From Paraburkholderia aromaticivorans (GTDB lineage Bacteria; Pseudomonadota; Gammaproteobacteria; Burkholderiales; Burkholderiaceae), in assembly GCF_002278075.1 (NCBI RefSeq), contig NZ_CP022989.1, positions 3,100,001 through 3,164,000 of the forward strand: a stretch of 64,000 bases of DNA. The letters run 5' to 3'. The position numbers and the translations under genes were made by a program. The notes beneath the pieces are model-generated. The model had not been told where the DNA came from, did not search any database, and worked only from the letters and a program-made list of their open reading frames with translations. Shown here one piece after another: positions 27,838 through 37,066 of the stretch (positions within the stretch are counted from its first letter, which is position 1; every line of letters begins with the position of its first letter).

Positions 27838-27957
27838 TCAATAGCGATCGTGATAGCGGTAGTGGTCGTGGTAGCCGCCGTCAGGAACGACGATGCAGCC
27901 GCTCAATGCACCGCCGAGCGTGACGGCGAGAATGGCCAGCGCGAAAATTCTTTTCAT
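27838..27957 (-). CDS. 39-residue Tyr/His-rich lipoprotein
   Basis: ATG at 27955-27957 after a CAGGAGCAA ribosome site; stop TGA at 27838-27840. The peptide starts MKRIFALAILAVTLGGALSG and is cut before Cys21 of the lipobox LSGC. The mature part is only CIVVPDGGYHDHYRYHDRY, rich in Tyr and His. It sits directly upstream of the Pro/Tyr/His-rich exported protein and probably forms an operon with it. Function unknown. Confidence 0.7.
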   Translation of the reverse strand: MKRIFALAILAVTLGGALSGCIVVPDGGYHDHYRYHDRY

Positions 27958-28464
27958 GACATTGCTCCTGTTTCCTTGTGACCCGAACTCTACTGACCGG
28001 CCGCATTACCGGTGTGTTCGTGTGTAACAGGACGTGTCGATCGCCACGCGCGGCGGCAGCGCGCATACCGCGTGAATCGCGCATGCGGGAGCGTGATGCC
28101 AAGAGGGCGGGCGGTGCGGCACGCGGCGCGCAAGCCATTGAACACACTGTGAAAAAGAGCCGGCGGCCGCAAGTCTCGCAGGGTGCTGCGAGTCGAATCG
28201 GGCACGGATGAACCGCGCTCAGGCCGGTCGCGGACCTTATCAGCGCATCTATGCCGCACGGATACATTCAGTTGCAGAGTAGGGCGCGCATGACAGGATC
28301 ACGTCGATATCGACACCATGACATCCCCGCGCGATCCTCAAGACGTGACGCGTGATAAGCACATAAAAAACAAGTCTTTTACGTGCGCCGCCAGGACTGG
28401 TTAGATCGCAGGGTCGACGCTGCGTCAGCCGATCCTGTTCAACCGCCTTGCTTGCCGGTCAGCC
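27958..28464. other. Divergent intergenic region before Crp/Fnr regulator gene
   Basis: 507 bp. It contains a perfect 12-bp palindrome, GTCGATATCGAC (28303-28314), about 150 bp before the regulator gene, and an AT-rich tract (near 28358-28382) that may hold its promoter. Minus-strand open frames across 27980-28260 look like chance. No RNA gene is evident. Confidence 0.4.
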
Positions 28465-29277
28465 ATGAGCACAATTACCGAAGCGTTCAACCCGGACGCC
28501 GCCACACTCGCCGCGCGCCGGACGCCGGAGCGTGCGGCGACATCGGAATGGTCGCGGCGCGATGGGCGCATGCTCGACGCCGCTGGGCGCGACGCGATCC
28601 ACGCGGCCTTCACCGCCAACCCGTGCCTGCAGAGCTGGCCCGTCCATGCGATCGACTCGCTGTGCGACGCCGGCCAGCTCCGCACGTGGACCAACGGCGA
28701 GCTGATTTTCGCGCGCGACGAGCCCTGCGACGAGATTCAGGTGGTGTTGTCAGGCGCGATCGAAATGAGCTGGAGCAATTCGGCCGGCGTACGCGCGGTG
28801 GCGGTGTATATGTGGCCGAACGAGGTCATCAACTTCATTCCGGTGCTGGATCGGCGCGGCTCGATGCACGATCAGCGCGCGCACGGTTCGACCACGCTGT
28901 TTCACATCCCCGGCGCGGCCTTGTTCGATCTGTTCGCCCGCGAGCCCGCGCTGTTGCGCAACGTGCTCGACCTGATCTGCGTGCGCAGCCGCGCGCTGCA
29001 TGGCCGCATGGGCCGGGCCGCGCTCGCGGGCTTTCGCGCGCGCATGGCGGACCAGTTGCTCGCGCTCGCCGAATGGCACGGCAGGCCGACGCAGCGGGGC
29101 GTCGAGCTGACGATCCGGCTTTCGCAGGAGGATCTCGCGGCGCTGCTGGCCGCGTCGCGGCAGAGCGTCAACAAGGAACTGCGCTGGCTGGTGCGTAACG
29201 GGATCGTCGACGTGCGTTATAGCCGCTTGACCGTGCTCGACATGAAGGCGCTGCGCGAGCTGAGCGAGGCGGCGTGA
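28465..29277 (+). CDS. Crp/Fnr-family transcription regulator
   Basis: A 270-aa regulator. An N-terminal cyclic-nucleotide-like beta-roll (about 60-170; GELIFARDEPCDEIQVVLSG) leads through the dimer helix to a winged helix (about 205-260), with recognition region LSQEDLAALLAASRQSVNKEL. The FNR-type N-terminal cysteine cluster is absent, although four scattered Cys are present. Residues for cAMP phosphate binding are not obvious, so the effector is unknown. It precedes a TauD-like dioxygenase gene by 129 bp, which may or may not be its target. Confidence 0.88.
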   Translation: MSTITEAFNPDAATLAARRTPERAATSEWSRRDGRMLDAAGRDAIHAAFTANPCLQSWPVHAIDSLCDAGQLRTWTNGELIFARDEPCDEIQVVLSGAIEMSWSNSAGVRAVAVYMWPNEVINFIPVLDRRGSMHDQRAHGSTTLFHIPGAALFDLFAREPALLRNVLDLICVRSRALHGRMGRAALAGFRARMADQLLALAEWHGRPTQRGVELTIRLSQEDLAALLAASRQSVNKELRWLVRNGIVDVRYSRLTVLDMKALRELSEAA

Positions 29278-29406
29278 AAAACTGATAACGATATGAAAAG
29301 CGCTTCTATCAAGTGTCCAAAGCGCGATAGATTCGCCGCGCCCGCTCTGTCGATAATGACTCGTCGATTCAGACCTGTCTCGTCCTCAAACCGGGAGCTG
29401 CATAAC

Positions 29407-30339
29407 ATGTCGAACCTCAGTCTCGCGACGTCCAACGCACTGGACATTCATCCCGTCACCGGCCGCATCGGCGCGGAAGTTCGCGGCCTACGGCTGTCCG
29501 GCCAGATCGAGCCGGCCATCGTCGAAGCGATTCGTGCGGCGCTGGTGCGTCACAAGGTGATCTTTTTCCGCGGCCAGACGCACTTGCAGGACGCCGATCA
29601 GGAAGCGTTCGCCAGACTGCTCGGCGAGCCGGTTTCGCACCCCACGGTGCCGGTGGTGGACGGCACGGACTATCTGCTCGAACTCGACTCGCATCGCGGC
29701 GGGCGCGCCAATTCATGGCACACGGACGTGACCTTCGTCGATGCCTATCCGCAGGCGTCGATCCTGCGCGGCGTGACGATTCCGGAAGTGGGCGGCGACA
29801 CGGTCTGGGCCAACACGGCCACCGCCTACGACGATCTGCCGCCACCGCTCAAGGCGCTCGCCGAACAACTGTGGGCCGTGCACAGCAACGAATACGACTA
29901 TGCGAATCACGCGAACGTCGGCGCCCGCGGGCGCGATACCGAGGCGTTCAAGCGTTACCGCGAGGCGTTCGTGTCCACGCGTTACGAGACCGAGCATCCG
30001 GTCGTGCGCGTGCACCCGGAGTCGGGCGAAAAGACCTTGATTCTCGGGCACTTCGTGAAAAGTTTCGTGGGTCTCACGCCGAGCGCGTCGGCACATGTGC
30101 TCGAACTGCTGCAAGGCTACGTGACGCGTCTGGAGAACATCGTGCGCTGGCGCTGGCAGACCGGCGACGTCGCGATCTGGGACAACCGCGCGACCCAGCA
30201 CTATGCGGTCAACGACTACGGCGACGCCCATCGTGTGGTGCGGCGCGTAACGCTCAAGGGCGATGTGCCGGTGAGCGTCGACGGCCGCCGCAGCTTTACG
30301 CGCAGCGTCGAACCGAAGCCGGCCGCGAAGGCGGCCTGA
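29407..30339 (+). CDS. TauD/TfdA-family 2-oxoglutarate dioxygenase
   Basis: A 310-aa Fe(II)/2-oxoglutarate enzyme of the taurine dioxygenase family. The iron ligands are the His and Asp of NSWHTDVTFV and the distal His of NRATQHYAVNDYGD; the 2-oxoglutarate Arg is in HRVVRRVTL. The ATG at 29407 follows GGGAGCTG and starts MSNLSLATSNALDIHPVTG, the usual family start. Family members release sulfite from taurine or alkyl sulfonates, or cleave aryloxy acids. No sulfonate transporter is adjacent, so the substrate is not assigned. Confidence 0.9.
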   Translation: MSNLSLATSNALDIHPVTGRIGAEVRGLRLSGQIEPAIVEAIRAALVRHKVIFFRGQTHLQDADQEAFARLLGEPVSHPTVPVVDGTDYLLELDSHRGGRANSWHTDVTFVDAYPQASILRGVTIPEVGGDTVWANTATAYDDLPPPLKALAEQLWAVHSNEYDYANHANVGARGRDTEAFKRYREAFVSTRYETEHPVVRVHPESGEKTLILGHFVKSFVGLTPSASAHVLELLQGYVTRLENIVRWRWQTGDVAIWDNRATQHYAVNDYGDAHRVVRRVTLKGDVPVSVDGRRSFTRSVEPKPAAKAA

Positions 30340-30395
30340 GCGTCGCCGTCACCGCGATGGCTCGCGAGCGGCGTTGGGATCGCCGCTTCCCGGCG

Positions 30396-31283
30396 CTATT
30401 CGGTGGCGAACTGCTCGGGCGCCGTGGTTTCCCGATAGCCGAGCCGCGTCGAGATCGCGAGGCCCGCCTTTCTGAGCAGCGCGACGTAATGCGACTTCGT
30501 GTCGGCGCCGCAACGCATGGTCGGAAATGAAATCGACAAGCCGGCGATCACCCGGCCGAAGCGGTCGAACACCGGCACGGCGAGACACTGCAGGCCTTCT
30601 TCCTGTTCCTCGTTGTCCTCGCCATAGCCTTGCTCGCGCACGCGCGGCAGGATGCTGAGCACCGCTTCGGCGGACGCTAGCGTCTTTTGCGTCGACTTGC
30701 GGAATTCGACGTGGGAGAGCACGTCGCGCGCGTCGGCCGGGTCCATCCAGGCGAGCAAGACCTTGCCGATTGCCGTGCTGTGCAGCGGATTGCGCCGGCC
30801 GATACGCGACTGCATGCGCAAGCCGTAATCGGCGTCGATCTTGTGAATGTAGATGATGGCGTCTTCGTCGAAGGCGCCCAGGTGCACCGCCTCGCGAGTC
30901 GCCGCGCCGATGCGGCGCATCTCGACGTCGGCCTCGCGCACCAGGTCGACGCTTTCCAGCGCCTTCGCGCCGAGCTCGAATAGCCGGATGGTGAGCCGGT
31001 AGCGCTCGGTTTCCACTTCCTGCGTCACGTAGCCGAGCGCCTTCAAGGTCTGGATCACGCGATGCACGGTGGTCTTCGACATGCCGAGCCGTTGCGACAA
31101 TTCGCTGATGCCAGTCTGTCCGCTGTCGCCGATCGCGCCAAGAATGGCGAATACGCGGCCGATCGACGAGGCCGATTCGCCCTTCTCGCAAACCATCCCA
31201 CCCATGCCGCCCAAGTCCGCGCTCTCCGCGTCGCGCGCATGTGCGAGGGCGTCGTCCTTGCGCTGTTTGCCTGCTGCTGCCAT
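30396..31283 (-). CDS. IclR-family regulator, probably KdgR
   Basis: A 295-aa regulator with an N-terminal winged helix (about 40-95; ISELSQRLGMSKTTVHRVIQ) and the C-terminal effector domain of IclR proteins (RRNPLHSTAIGKVLLAW; GLQCLAVPVFDRFGRVIAGL). It is the last gene of kduI-kduD-regulator, 91 bp after kduD. Position in the ketodeoxygluconate cluster makes it the likely KdgR repressor responding to ketodeoxygluconate. Two operator-like sites in the kduI/kdgT promoter region are candidate targets. Confidence 0.87.
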   Translation of the reverse strand: MAAAGKQRKDDALAHARDAESADLGGMGGMVCEKGESASSIGRVFAILGAIGDSGQTGISELSQRLGMSKTTVHRVIQTLKALGYVTQEVETERYRLTIRLFELGAKALESVDLVREADVEMRRIGAATREAVHLGAFDEDAIIYIHKIDADYGLRMQSRIGRRNPLHSTAIGKVLLAWMDPADARDVLSHVEFRKSTQKTLASAEAVLSILPRVREQGYGEDNEEQEEGLQCLAVPVFDRFGRVIAGLSISFPTMRCGADTKSHYVALLRKAGLAISTRLGYRETTAPEQFATE

Positions 31284-31374
31284 CTGCGTCTTCCCTGTCT
31301 ATGCGTTCCCGCGCGGCCGACGCGCACGCCGGCGACGCGCCGAGAGCATACCGCGTCCCGCGTCCGCTGCCGAG

Positions 31375-32145
31375 TCAGCGCGCAAGCCAGCCGCCGTCCA
31401 CCGCCAGTGTATGCCCATGCACATAGTCCGAAGCCGATGACGCCAGAAACACGACCGGCCCCGCGAGATCGTCCGGCGTGCCCCAGCGGGCGGCCGGAAT
31501 GCGGCCGAGAATTTCGTCGTTGCGCTGGGCGTCCTCGCGCAAGGCCGCCGTGTTGGCGGTGGCCATGTAGCCCGGCGCGATCGCATTCACGTTGATGCGT
31601 TGCGCCGCCCATTCGTTTGCGAGCAGCCGCGTGAGGCCGAGCACGCCGCTTTTCGATGCCGTATAGGACGCGACCCGTATGCCGCCCTGAAACGACAGCA
31701 TCGACGCGACATTGATGATCTTGCCGCCGCTTCGCTGCTTGACGAACTGCCGCGCCGCGGCCTGCGACAGAAAGAACAGGCTCTTCAGATTGATGTCCAT
31801 CACCGCGTCCCAGTCGGCTTCGGTGAAGTCGAGCGCGTTCTCGCGGCGGATGATGCCCGCGTTGTTCACCAGCACGTCGATTCGGCCGAAGGCTTCGACA
31901 GCGGCGCGCACGATGTCCTCGACCGGCGCGATCGAGCCGAGATCGGCACGCACGTCCGCGAAGCGCCGGCCGGCGGCGGCGACGCGCGCGGGCGTGTCGC
32001 CGGCGTCGGCCCGGCTCACGCCGACGATGTCGCAGCCCGCTTTGGCCAGCGCGAGCGCCATGCCGGCGCCGAGGCCCGTGTTGCTGCCGGTGACGATGGC
32101 GACGCGGCCGGTGAGGTCGAAAGTGTTCACGGTGTTCAAGCCCAT
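31375..32145 (-). CDS. kduD: 2-Dehydro-3-deoxy-D-gluconate 5-dehydrogenase
   Basis: A 256-aa short-chain dehydrogenase. The cofactor motif is VAIVTGSNTGLGAGMALAL, the structural NNAG is in DVLVNNAGII, and the catalytic set is Ser in NVASMLSFQGG plus YTASKSG. KduD interconverts 2,5-diketo-3-deoxygluconate and 2-keto-3-deoxygluconate in pectin and alginate sugar breakdown. It lies next to kduI and the IclR regulator in one operon. The ATG at 32145 (MGLNTVNTFDLTG) matches family starts; a longer frame would run into a tandem repeat. Confidence 0.92.
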   Translation of the reverse strand: MGLNTVNTFDLTGRVAIVTGSNTGLGAGMALALAKAGCDIVGVSRADAGDTPARVAAAGRRFADVRADLGSIAPVEDIVRAAVEAFGRIDVLVNNAGIIRRENALDFTEADWDAVMDINLKSLFFLSQAAARQFVKQRSGGKIINVASMLSFQGGIRVASYTASKSGVLGLTRLLANEWAAQRINVNAIAPGYMATANTAALREDAQRNDEILGRIPAARWGTPDDLAGPVVFLASSASDYVHGHTLAVDGGWLAR

Positions 32146-32172
32146 GTCGTGCGCCCGGCGTTCCTGATGCGA

Positions 32173-32208
32173 AAGAAGCAGTGGAAGAAGCAGTGAAAGA
32201 AGCAGTGA
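32173..32208. repeat. 12-bp tandem repeat, three copies, between kduI and kduD
   Basis: AAGAAGCAGTGG, AAGAAGCAGTGA, AAGAAGCAGTGA fill 32173-32208 in the 76-bp gap between kduI and kduD. A variable copy number here would change the operon spacing but not a protein. Confidence 0.8.
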
Positions 32209-32221
32209 AATAACCACCCCG

Positions 32222-33058
32222 TCAACGCAAGTCCCCCACGGCGATGTGATCCATGTCGCTGAACACCTGGTTTTCGCCGACCATGCCCCAGATGAACGTA
32301 TACGCCCGCGTGCCCACGCCCGAGTGAATCGACCAGCTCGGCGAAATCACCGCCTGCTCGTTGTGCACGAGAATGTGCCGCGTTTCGTTCGGCTCGCCCA
32401 TCATGTGAAAGACGGCGGCGTCGTCGGCGAGGTTGAAATAGAAATACACCTCCATGCGGCGTTCGTGCGTATGGCACGGCATGGTGTTCCACAGGCTGCC
32501 CGGTTCGAGTTTCGTCATGCCCATGGAAAGCTGGCAGGTGGGCAGCACTTCGGGAACGATGAACTTGTAGATGGTGCGGCGGTTGCTCGTGGCGGCGTCG
32601 CCGAGCGTTTGCGGCGAGGCTTGCGCGAGCGTTATCGTGCGGGTCGGATACGAGGTGTGAGCGGGGGCGCAGTTCAGGTAGAAGCGGGCGGGCCGCGCGG
32701 CCTCGTCGCTGCCGAAGGCGATGGCCTGCGCACCTTTGCCGATGTAGATCGCCTCTTCGTTGCGCACCGGATGCCGTGTGCCGTCCACCTCCACCCAGCC
32801 GTCGCCGCCGATGTTGATCGCGCCGAGTTCGCGCCGCTCCAGCAGATGGCTCACGCCGATCGCCTTGCCGAGCGAGCCGGGCACCTCGAGCGCGCGCGCC
32901 ACCGGCAACACGCCGCCGACGATGATCCGGTCGATATGGCTATAGGTGAGCTTCAACGCATCGCGCTCGAATACCCGATCCACCAGAAATGCCTGGCGCA
33001 GCCCAGCGGTATCGAGGGTCTTCGCGTATTCGCTGTTGATGGCCTGTCTCACTTCCAT
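32222..33058 (-). CDS. kduI: 4-Deoxy-L-threo-5-hexosulose-uronate ketol-isomerase
   Basis: A 278-aa cupin-fold metalloenzyme converting 5-keto-4-deoxyuronate to 2,5-diketo-3-deoxygluconate. It begins [20 protein letters not shown], matching known KduI starts. The zinc-site segment [17 protein letters not shown] is clear. It is the first gene of the leftward kduI-kduD-regulator operon. The ATG at 33058 gives the family length. Its promoter, with an operator-like palindrome on the -35, lies in the gap shared with kdgT. Confidence 0.94.
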   Translation of the reverse strand: MEVRQAINSEYAKTLDTAGLRQAFLVDRVFERDALKLTYSHIDRIIVGGVLPVARALEVPGSLGKAIGVSHLLERRELGAINIGGDGWVEVDGTRHPVRNEEAIYIGKGAQAIAFGSDEAARPARFYLNCAPAHTSYPTRTITLAQASPQTLGDAATSNRRTIYKFIVPEVLPTCQLSMGMTKLEPGSLWNTMPCHTHERRMEVYFYFNLADDAAVFHMMGEPNETRHILVHNEQAVISPSWSIHSGVGTRAYTFIWGMVGENQVFSDMDHIAVGDLR

Positions 33059-33145
33059 TGCTCTGTCTCCGCTCGGTTGGGGCGCCCGGCCGTATTTGCG
33101 CGCGGCGCCGTTCTGGGCTCGACTGTAGCGCAGAAACAGGTTTTC

Positions 33146-33158
33146 GGAACAGTGGTCC
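33146..33158. promoter_or_regulatory. Candidate KdgR operator at kduI promoter
   Basis: GGAACAGTGGTCC, an imperfect dyad sharing GGAAC-x-GTG-x-TCC with the site at 33243. It covers the probable -35 of the leftward kduI promoter. Assignment to the IclR-type regulator encoded in the same operon is inferred from position. Confidence 0.5.
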
Positions 33159-33242
33159 GGAAACATTGTGAGGCCGCATCATGACTGGCAAGGGTTTCAT
33201 GACGCACACGGGTAAACGATGAACGCAAATTACGCCAGAAAC

Positions 33243-33255
33243 GGAACGGTGTTCC
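33243..33255. promoter_or_regulatory. Candidate KdgR operator at kdgT promoter
   Basis: GGAACGGTGTTCC, a dyad with perfect 5-bp arms, between the -35 region and the TATATT -10 of kdgT. It shares its pattern with the kduI-side site. Confidence 0.55.
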
Positions 33256-33360
33256 TATCGCGATGCTATATTGCGCCGAAAGGGAGCAGCCCGGCGCGAG
33301 AACGGGACATTACCCCGGGTGATCCACCCGATAACGGGACGCAAAGTCCATGGAGGAGGC

Positions 33361-34377
33361 ATGAAGCTCAAGAAGACCATCGACCGCATTCCTGGCGGCC
33401 TGATGCTGGTGCCGTTGCTGCTCGGCGCTTGCGTTCACACGTTCGCTCCGGGCGCGGGCAAGTACTTCGGGTCGTTCAGCAACGGGTTGATTACCGGGAC
33501 CGTGCCGATTCTGGCGGTGTGGTTCTTCTGCATGGGCGCGACCATCGATCTTCGCGCGACCGGCACCGTGCTGCGCAAATCGGGCACCCTGCTGGTCACG
33601 AAGATGGTCGTGGCGTGGATCGCGACGATCGTGGCGTCGCACTTCATTCCGATCGACGGCGTCAAGGCGGGGCTCTTTGCCGGCCTCTCGGTGCTGGCGA
33701 TCACGACCTCGATGGACATGACCAACGGCGGTCTCTATGCGGCCGTGATGCAGCAATACGGGACGCGGGAAGAGGCGGGGGCGTTCGTGCTGATGTCGAT
33801 CGAATCGGGGCCGCTCGTCAGCATGATCATTCTCGGCGCGACCGGCGTGGCGTTCTTCGAGCCGCGTCTGTTCGTCGGCGCGGTGCTGCCGTTTCTGATC
33901 GGCTTCGTGCTGGGTAATCTGGACGGCGACCTGCGCGAATTCTTCGGCCGTTGCGTGCATCCGCTGATTCCGTTCTTCGGCTTCGCGCTCGGTAACGGCA
34001 TCGACCTCGGCGTGATCGCGAAAAGCGGCTTGCCGGGGATCGTGCTGGGCCTCGGCGTGATCGTGGTGACGGGCATTCCGCTGATTCTCGCGGACCGCTG
34101 GATTGCGGGCGGCAATGGCGCGGCGGGGCTGGCGGCTTCGTCGACGGCGGGGGCCGCGGTGGCGAATCCGGCGATCATCGGCGAGATGATTCCGAGTTTC
34201 AAGCCGCTGGTGCCGGCCGCGACCGCGATGGTGGCCACCGCCTGTCTCGTCACGGCGATTCTGGTGCCGATCCTCACGGCGCTCTGGGTGCGCCGGCATC
34301 ATGCGCGCGACGCGTTGCGCGAGGAGTTCGCGGCGGCGAGCGCGCCGCCGCTCAACGAGCGGGACGTGCATGTGTAG
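33361..34377 (+). CDS. kdgT: 2-Keto-3-deoxygluconate permease
   Basis: A 338-aa inner-membrane symporter of the KdgT family, with about ten hydrophobic helices. It begins [20 protein letters not shown] and contains [20 protein letters not shown] and [20 protein letters not shown], both typical of the family. It imports ketodeoxygluconate for the Kdu/Kdg pathway whose enzymes lie on the other side of the shared promoter region. GGAGGAGGC just before the ATG at 33361 is a strong ribosome site. kdgK and kdgA are not in this window. Confidence 0.93.
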   Translation: MKLKKTIDRIPGGLMLVPLLLGACVHTFAPGAGKYFGSFSNGLITGTVPILAVWFFCMGATIDLRATGTVLRKSGTLLVTKMVVAWIATIVASHFIPIDGVKAGLFAGLSVLAITTSMDMTNGGLYAAVMQQYGTREEAGAFVLMSIESGPLVSMIILGATGVAFFEPRLFVGAVLPFLIGFVLGNLDGDLREFFGRCVHPLIPFFGFALGNGIDLGVIAKSGLPGIVLGLGVIVVTGIPLILADRWIAGGNGAAGLAASSTAGAAVANPAIIGEMIPSFKPLVPAATAMVATACLVTAILVPILTALWVRRHHARDALREEFAAASAPPLNERDVHV

Positions 34378-34498
34378 GGCGGGGTGAAGGCGGCTCGTTT
34401 GCGTTCTCTAGTGGCGCAAGCGGGCCGCTGGTGTTTACGCGATTGGCCGTGTTTTGCAGCGCTTTCCGGCGCTGACAGGCTTTGACTCGCGCCTGCCT

Positions 34499-35098
34499 TT
34501 ACCGCGCCAGCTTCGCCTCGAGCATCGCTTTCACGTCGGCCCATTCGTCGTCGATGATGCTAAAGCGCACCGAGTTGCGCCTGCGTCCGTCCGGCATGAT
34601 GCGTTCGTGCCGGACCACGCCTTCCTGTCTGGCGCCGATGCGCAGGATCGCCGCGCGCGACTTGTCGTTGAGTTCGTCGGTGGTGAACTGCACGCGCACG
34701 CATTGCATCACGTCGATCGCGTGGCTCAGCAACAGGTATTTCGCCTCGGTGTTGACCGCCGAGCGCTGCACCGATTCGCTCAACCACGTATGGCCGATTT
34801 CGAGCTTGCGGTTGACCCGGTCGATTTTCCAGAAACGCGTGCTGCCGAGAATCGCACCGGTTTCGCGCCGGACGATCACGAACGGCATCACGGTGCCGGC
34901 CGCGCGGCCCTCGAGCGCGGTCGCGACATAGCCTTCGATGGTGCCGGGCCCCGGCACCACGGTCAGCTTCATGGTCCACAACTGCCCGTCGGCGGCGGCG
35001 TCGAGCAAGCCTTGCGCGTGTTCGCGCCGAAGCGGCCGAAGTTCCACGGTCTTGCCGGTCAGCGTGGGTTGCAGGAGTGGCAGGCTGGTGTCGTTCAT
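34499..35098 (-). CDS. GNAT-family N-acetyltransferase (RimJ/RimL-like)
   Basis: A 199-aa acetyl-CoA-dependent transferase. It opens MNDTSLPLLQPTLTGKTVEL and has the RimJ/RimL-type core (LRPLRREHAQGLLDAA; SVQRSAVNTEAKYLLLSHA), where the acetyl-CoA pyrophosphate loop of this subgroup lies. The ATG at 35098 sits only a few bases after the terminator of the upstream dehydrogenase gene, so it needs its own promoter or readthrough. The substrate may be a protein N-terminus or a small amine; it cannot be read from sequence. Confidence 0.85.
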   Translation of the reverse strand: MNDTSLPLLQPTLTGKTVELRPLRREHAQGLLDAAADGQLWTMKLTVVPGPGTIEGYVATALEGRAAGTVMPFVIVRRETGAILGSTRFWKIDRVNRKLEIGHTWLSESVQRSAVNTEAKYLLLSHAIDVMQCVRVQFTTDELNDKSRAAILRIGARQEGVVRHERIMPDGRRRNSVRFSIIDDEWADVKAMLEAKLAR

Positions 35099-35101
35099 GA
35101 C

Positions 35102-35134
35102 AATAAAAAAGTCCGCGAGCGGCGGCTCGCGGAC
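35102..35134 (-). terminator. Intrinsic terminator after the semialdehyde dehydrogenase gene
   Basis: On the minus strand GTCCGCGAGC (35125-35134) pairs with its complement (35111-35120) around a 4-base loop, then a T-rich run (complement of AATAAAAAA). It lies 57 bp after the dehydrogenase stop and directly before the GNAT start. Confidence 0.85.
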
Positions 35135-35191
35135 CCGGGGCAGAGACAAGGAAGTTCGTGGGAGGCGGCGAAAGCGCCGCCTGCGCGAACC

Positions 35192-36637
35192 TTATACCGC
35201 CATCACCGTGACCGACTTGGTGACCAGATAGCCTTCCATGGCTTCCGGCCCGCCTTCCGAACCGTAGCCCGAATCCTTCACGCCGCCAAACGGCATTTCC
35301 GCCGTCGGCGTGGCCGGCTGGTTGATCCACAGCATGCCGACTTCCAGTTCCTGCGACAGCTGATGCACGTTGGCGAACGACTTGGTGAACGCGTAACCGG
35401 CGAGACCGTACGGCAGACGGTTGGCTTCGGCGATCGCTTCTTCCAGCTTGTCGAAGCCGCGAATCGCGGCGATCGGGCCGAACGGCTCGTTGTTGAACAC
35501 GTCGGCTTCGAGCGACACGTTGGTCAGCACGGTCGGCGCAAAGAAGTTACCCTCCGAACCGACGCGTTCGCCGCCCGTTTCGACCTTGGCGCCGGTCTTA
35601 CGCGCGTCGTCGAGCACCTTGCTCATTGCCGTCAGACGGCGCGCGTTGGCGAGCGGCCCGAGGGTCGTGCCTTCGGCAAGCCCGTCGCCCAGCTTGAGGC
35701 TTTCAGCGTGCTTGACGAGCGCCGCGGCGAACTCTTCGCGGATGCTGTTGTGCACGAGAAAGCGCGTGGGCGAGATGCAGACCTGGCCGGCGTTGCGGAA
35801 CTTCGCGCCGCCCGCGGCCTTCACGGCGAGCGCCACGTCGGCGTCTTCAGCCACGATGACGGGCGCATGACCGCCCAGCTCCATGGTTGCGCGCTTCATG
35901 TGCGCGCCGGCCAGTGCCGCCAGTTGCTTGCCGACCGGTGTCGAGCCGGTGAACGTGACCTTGCGGATCACCGGATGCGGAATCAGGTAGCTGGAGATTT
36001 CCGCCGGGTCGCCGAACACCAGGCCGACCGTGCCCGCCGGCACGCCGGCTTCGACGAAGGCCTGCAGCAGCGCTGCCGGCGATGCCGGGGTTTCTTCCGG
36101 CGCCTTGACGAGGAACGAGCAGCCGGATGCGAGCGCCGCGCTCAGCTTGCGCACGACCTGGTTGACCGGGAAATTCCACGGCGTGAAAGCGGCCACCGGG
36201 CCGATCGGTTCCTTCAACACCAGCTGCTGCGCAGCGAGGTTGCGCGAGGGCACGACGCGGCCATAGACGCGGCGGCCTTCGTCGGCAAACCATTCGATGA
36301 TGTCCGCGGCCGACAGCACTTCGATGCGCGCTTCGGCAAACGGCTTGCCCTGTTCCTGCGTCATCAGGCGGCCGATGTCCGAGGCGCGCTCGCGCACCAG
36401 CGCGGCGGCGCGGCGCATGGTGTTGGCGCGGTCGTTGGCCGGCACCTTGCGCCAGGCTTCGAAGCCGCGCTGCGCGGCGGCCAGCGCCCGGTCCAGATCG
36501 GCAATGCCGGCGTGCGCCACTTTGCCGATGACCTGGCCGGTGGCCGGGTTGAGGACGTCGAGGGTTTTGCCGCTGGCGGCGTCGCACCACTCGCCGTTGA
36601 TCAGAAGTCGGGTATCGGTATAGCTCGAGATGGCCAT
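35192..36637 (-). CDS. NAD(P)-dependent succinate-semialdehyde dehydrogenase-like
   Basis: A 481-aa aldehyde dehydrogenase close to GabD and to alpha-ketoglutaric semialdehyde dehydrogenases. Cofactor motif [11 protein letters not shown], general-base Glu in [13 protein letters not shown], catalytic Cys in [12 protein letters not shown] and the C-terminal [16 protein letters not shown] are all present, and [14 protein letters not shown] lies at the cofactor groove. It oxidises a semialdehyde to a dicarboxylate in the cytoplasm. No gabT or sugar-acid genes adjoin, so the choice between succinate and ketoglutarate semialdehyde stays open. It ends at a strong intrinsic terminator. Confidence 0.9.
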   Translation of the reverse strand: MAISSYTDTRLLINGEWCDAASGKTLDVLNPATGQVIGKVAHAGIADLDRALAAAQRGFEAWRKVPANDRANTMRRAAALVRERASDIGRLMTQEQGKPFAEARIEVLSAADIIEWFADEGRRVYGRVVPSRNLAAQQLVLKEPIGPVAAFTPWNFPVNQVVRKLSAALASGCSFLVKAPEETPASPAALLQAFVEAGVPAGTVGLVFGDPAEISSYLIPHPVIRKVTFTGSTPVGKQLAALAGAHMKRATMELGGHAPVIVAEDADVALAVKAAGGAKFRNAGQVCISPTRFLVHNSIREEFAAALVKHAESLKLGDGLAEGTTLGPLANARRLTAMSKVLDDARKTGAKVETGGERVGSEGNFFAPTVLTNVSLEADVFNNEPFGPIAAIRGFDKLEEAIAEANRLPYGLAGYAFTKSFANVHQLSQELEVGMLWINQPATPTAEMPFGGVKDSGYGSEGGPEAMEGYLVTKSVTVMAV

Positions 36638-37066
36638 GCTGGGTTCCTGTATATGGGAAACGACAGGCTGCGCGATCGTGAATCATTGGATTGGATCCGC
36701 GCGGCCGGGGGTGGACTGCCGATACCAATCATCTTATCTGATTGTGCGAAATCGTACCGACGGCCGGCCAGACCGCGGCGCGCGGCATGCGTCTAGCGGC
36801 GGGCCCGATGCGCAGGCGGGAAAGTGCCCAATGCGGCGCTGCGCAAAGAAGCGTAGAGTCGAACAGCAGTGGCAGGAACCGGCGCGCACCCGCAGCCGTG
36901 GATGTTGCTCGAGGCAGGCGCAATGAGGCGCAGGCAGTACGCAAAGGCGGTGTTCAGGCAGTACGCAAAGGTGGTACGCGAAGCAGCGCGTAAGGCGACG
37001 TTCGCAGCGGCGAGCGAAGCCCGGCGAATGCAGCTCAATCAACCCAGATGCACACGAGGAATCGAC
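36638..37066. other. Long leader/intergenic region before the cold-shock gene
   Basis: 429 bp. It includes a near-perfect direct repeat of 21 bp (CAGGCAGTACGCAAAGG core) at 36931-36951 and 36955-36975, period 24 bp. A frame continuous with the cold-shock gene runs for 66 codons upstream (from 36869), but cold-shock proteins begin at 37067, so I read it as a long 5' untranslated leader. Long leaders are normal for cold-shock mRNAs. Confidence 0.45.

Larger units (their letters stand above)
33059..33360. promoter_or_regulatory. kduI/kdgT divergent promoter region
   Basis: This 302-bp gap serves two divergent transcripts. For kduI, TACAGT on the minus strand (33122-33127) is a candidate -10. 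For kdgT, TATATT (33267-33272) is a candidate -10. Each is accompanied by a 13-bp dyad of the same type (33146-33158 and 33243-33255), overlapping the -35 or spacer. That is the expected arrangement for repression of both arms by one regulator. Confidence 0.6.

Noticed and set aside
34454-36796. Long open frame antisense to the acetyltransferase and semialdehyde dehydrogenase genes
   Set aside because: Same high-GC shadow effect; the sense strand has a complete aldehyde dehydrogenase and a terminator that the antisense frame would have to read through.
36869-37066. Longer start for the cold-shock protein
   Set aside because: The extension is Arg/Ala-rich and spans a direct repeat; the cold-shock domain begins exactly at 37067 after a proper ribosome site.
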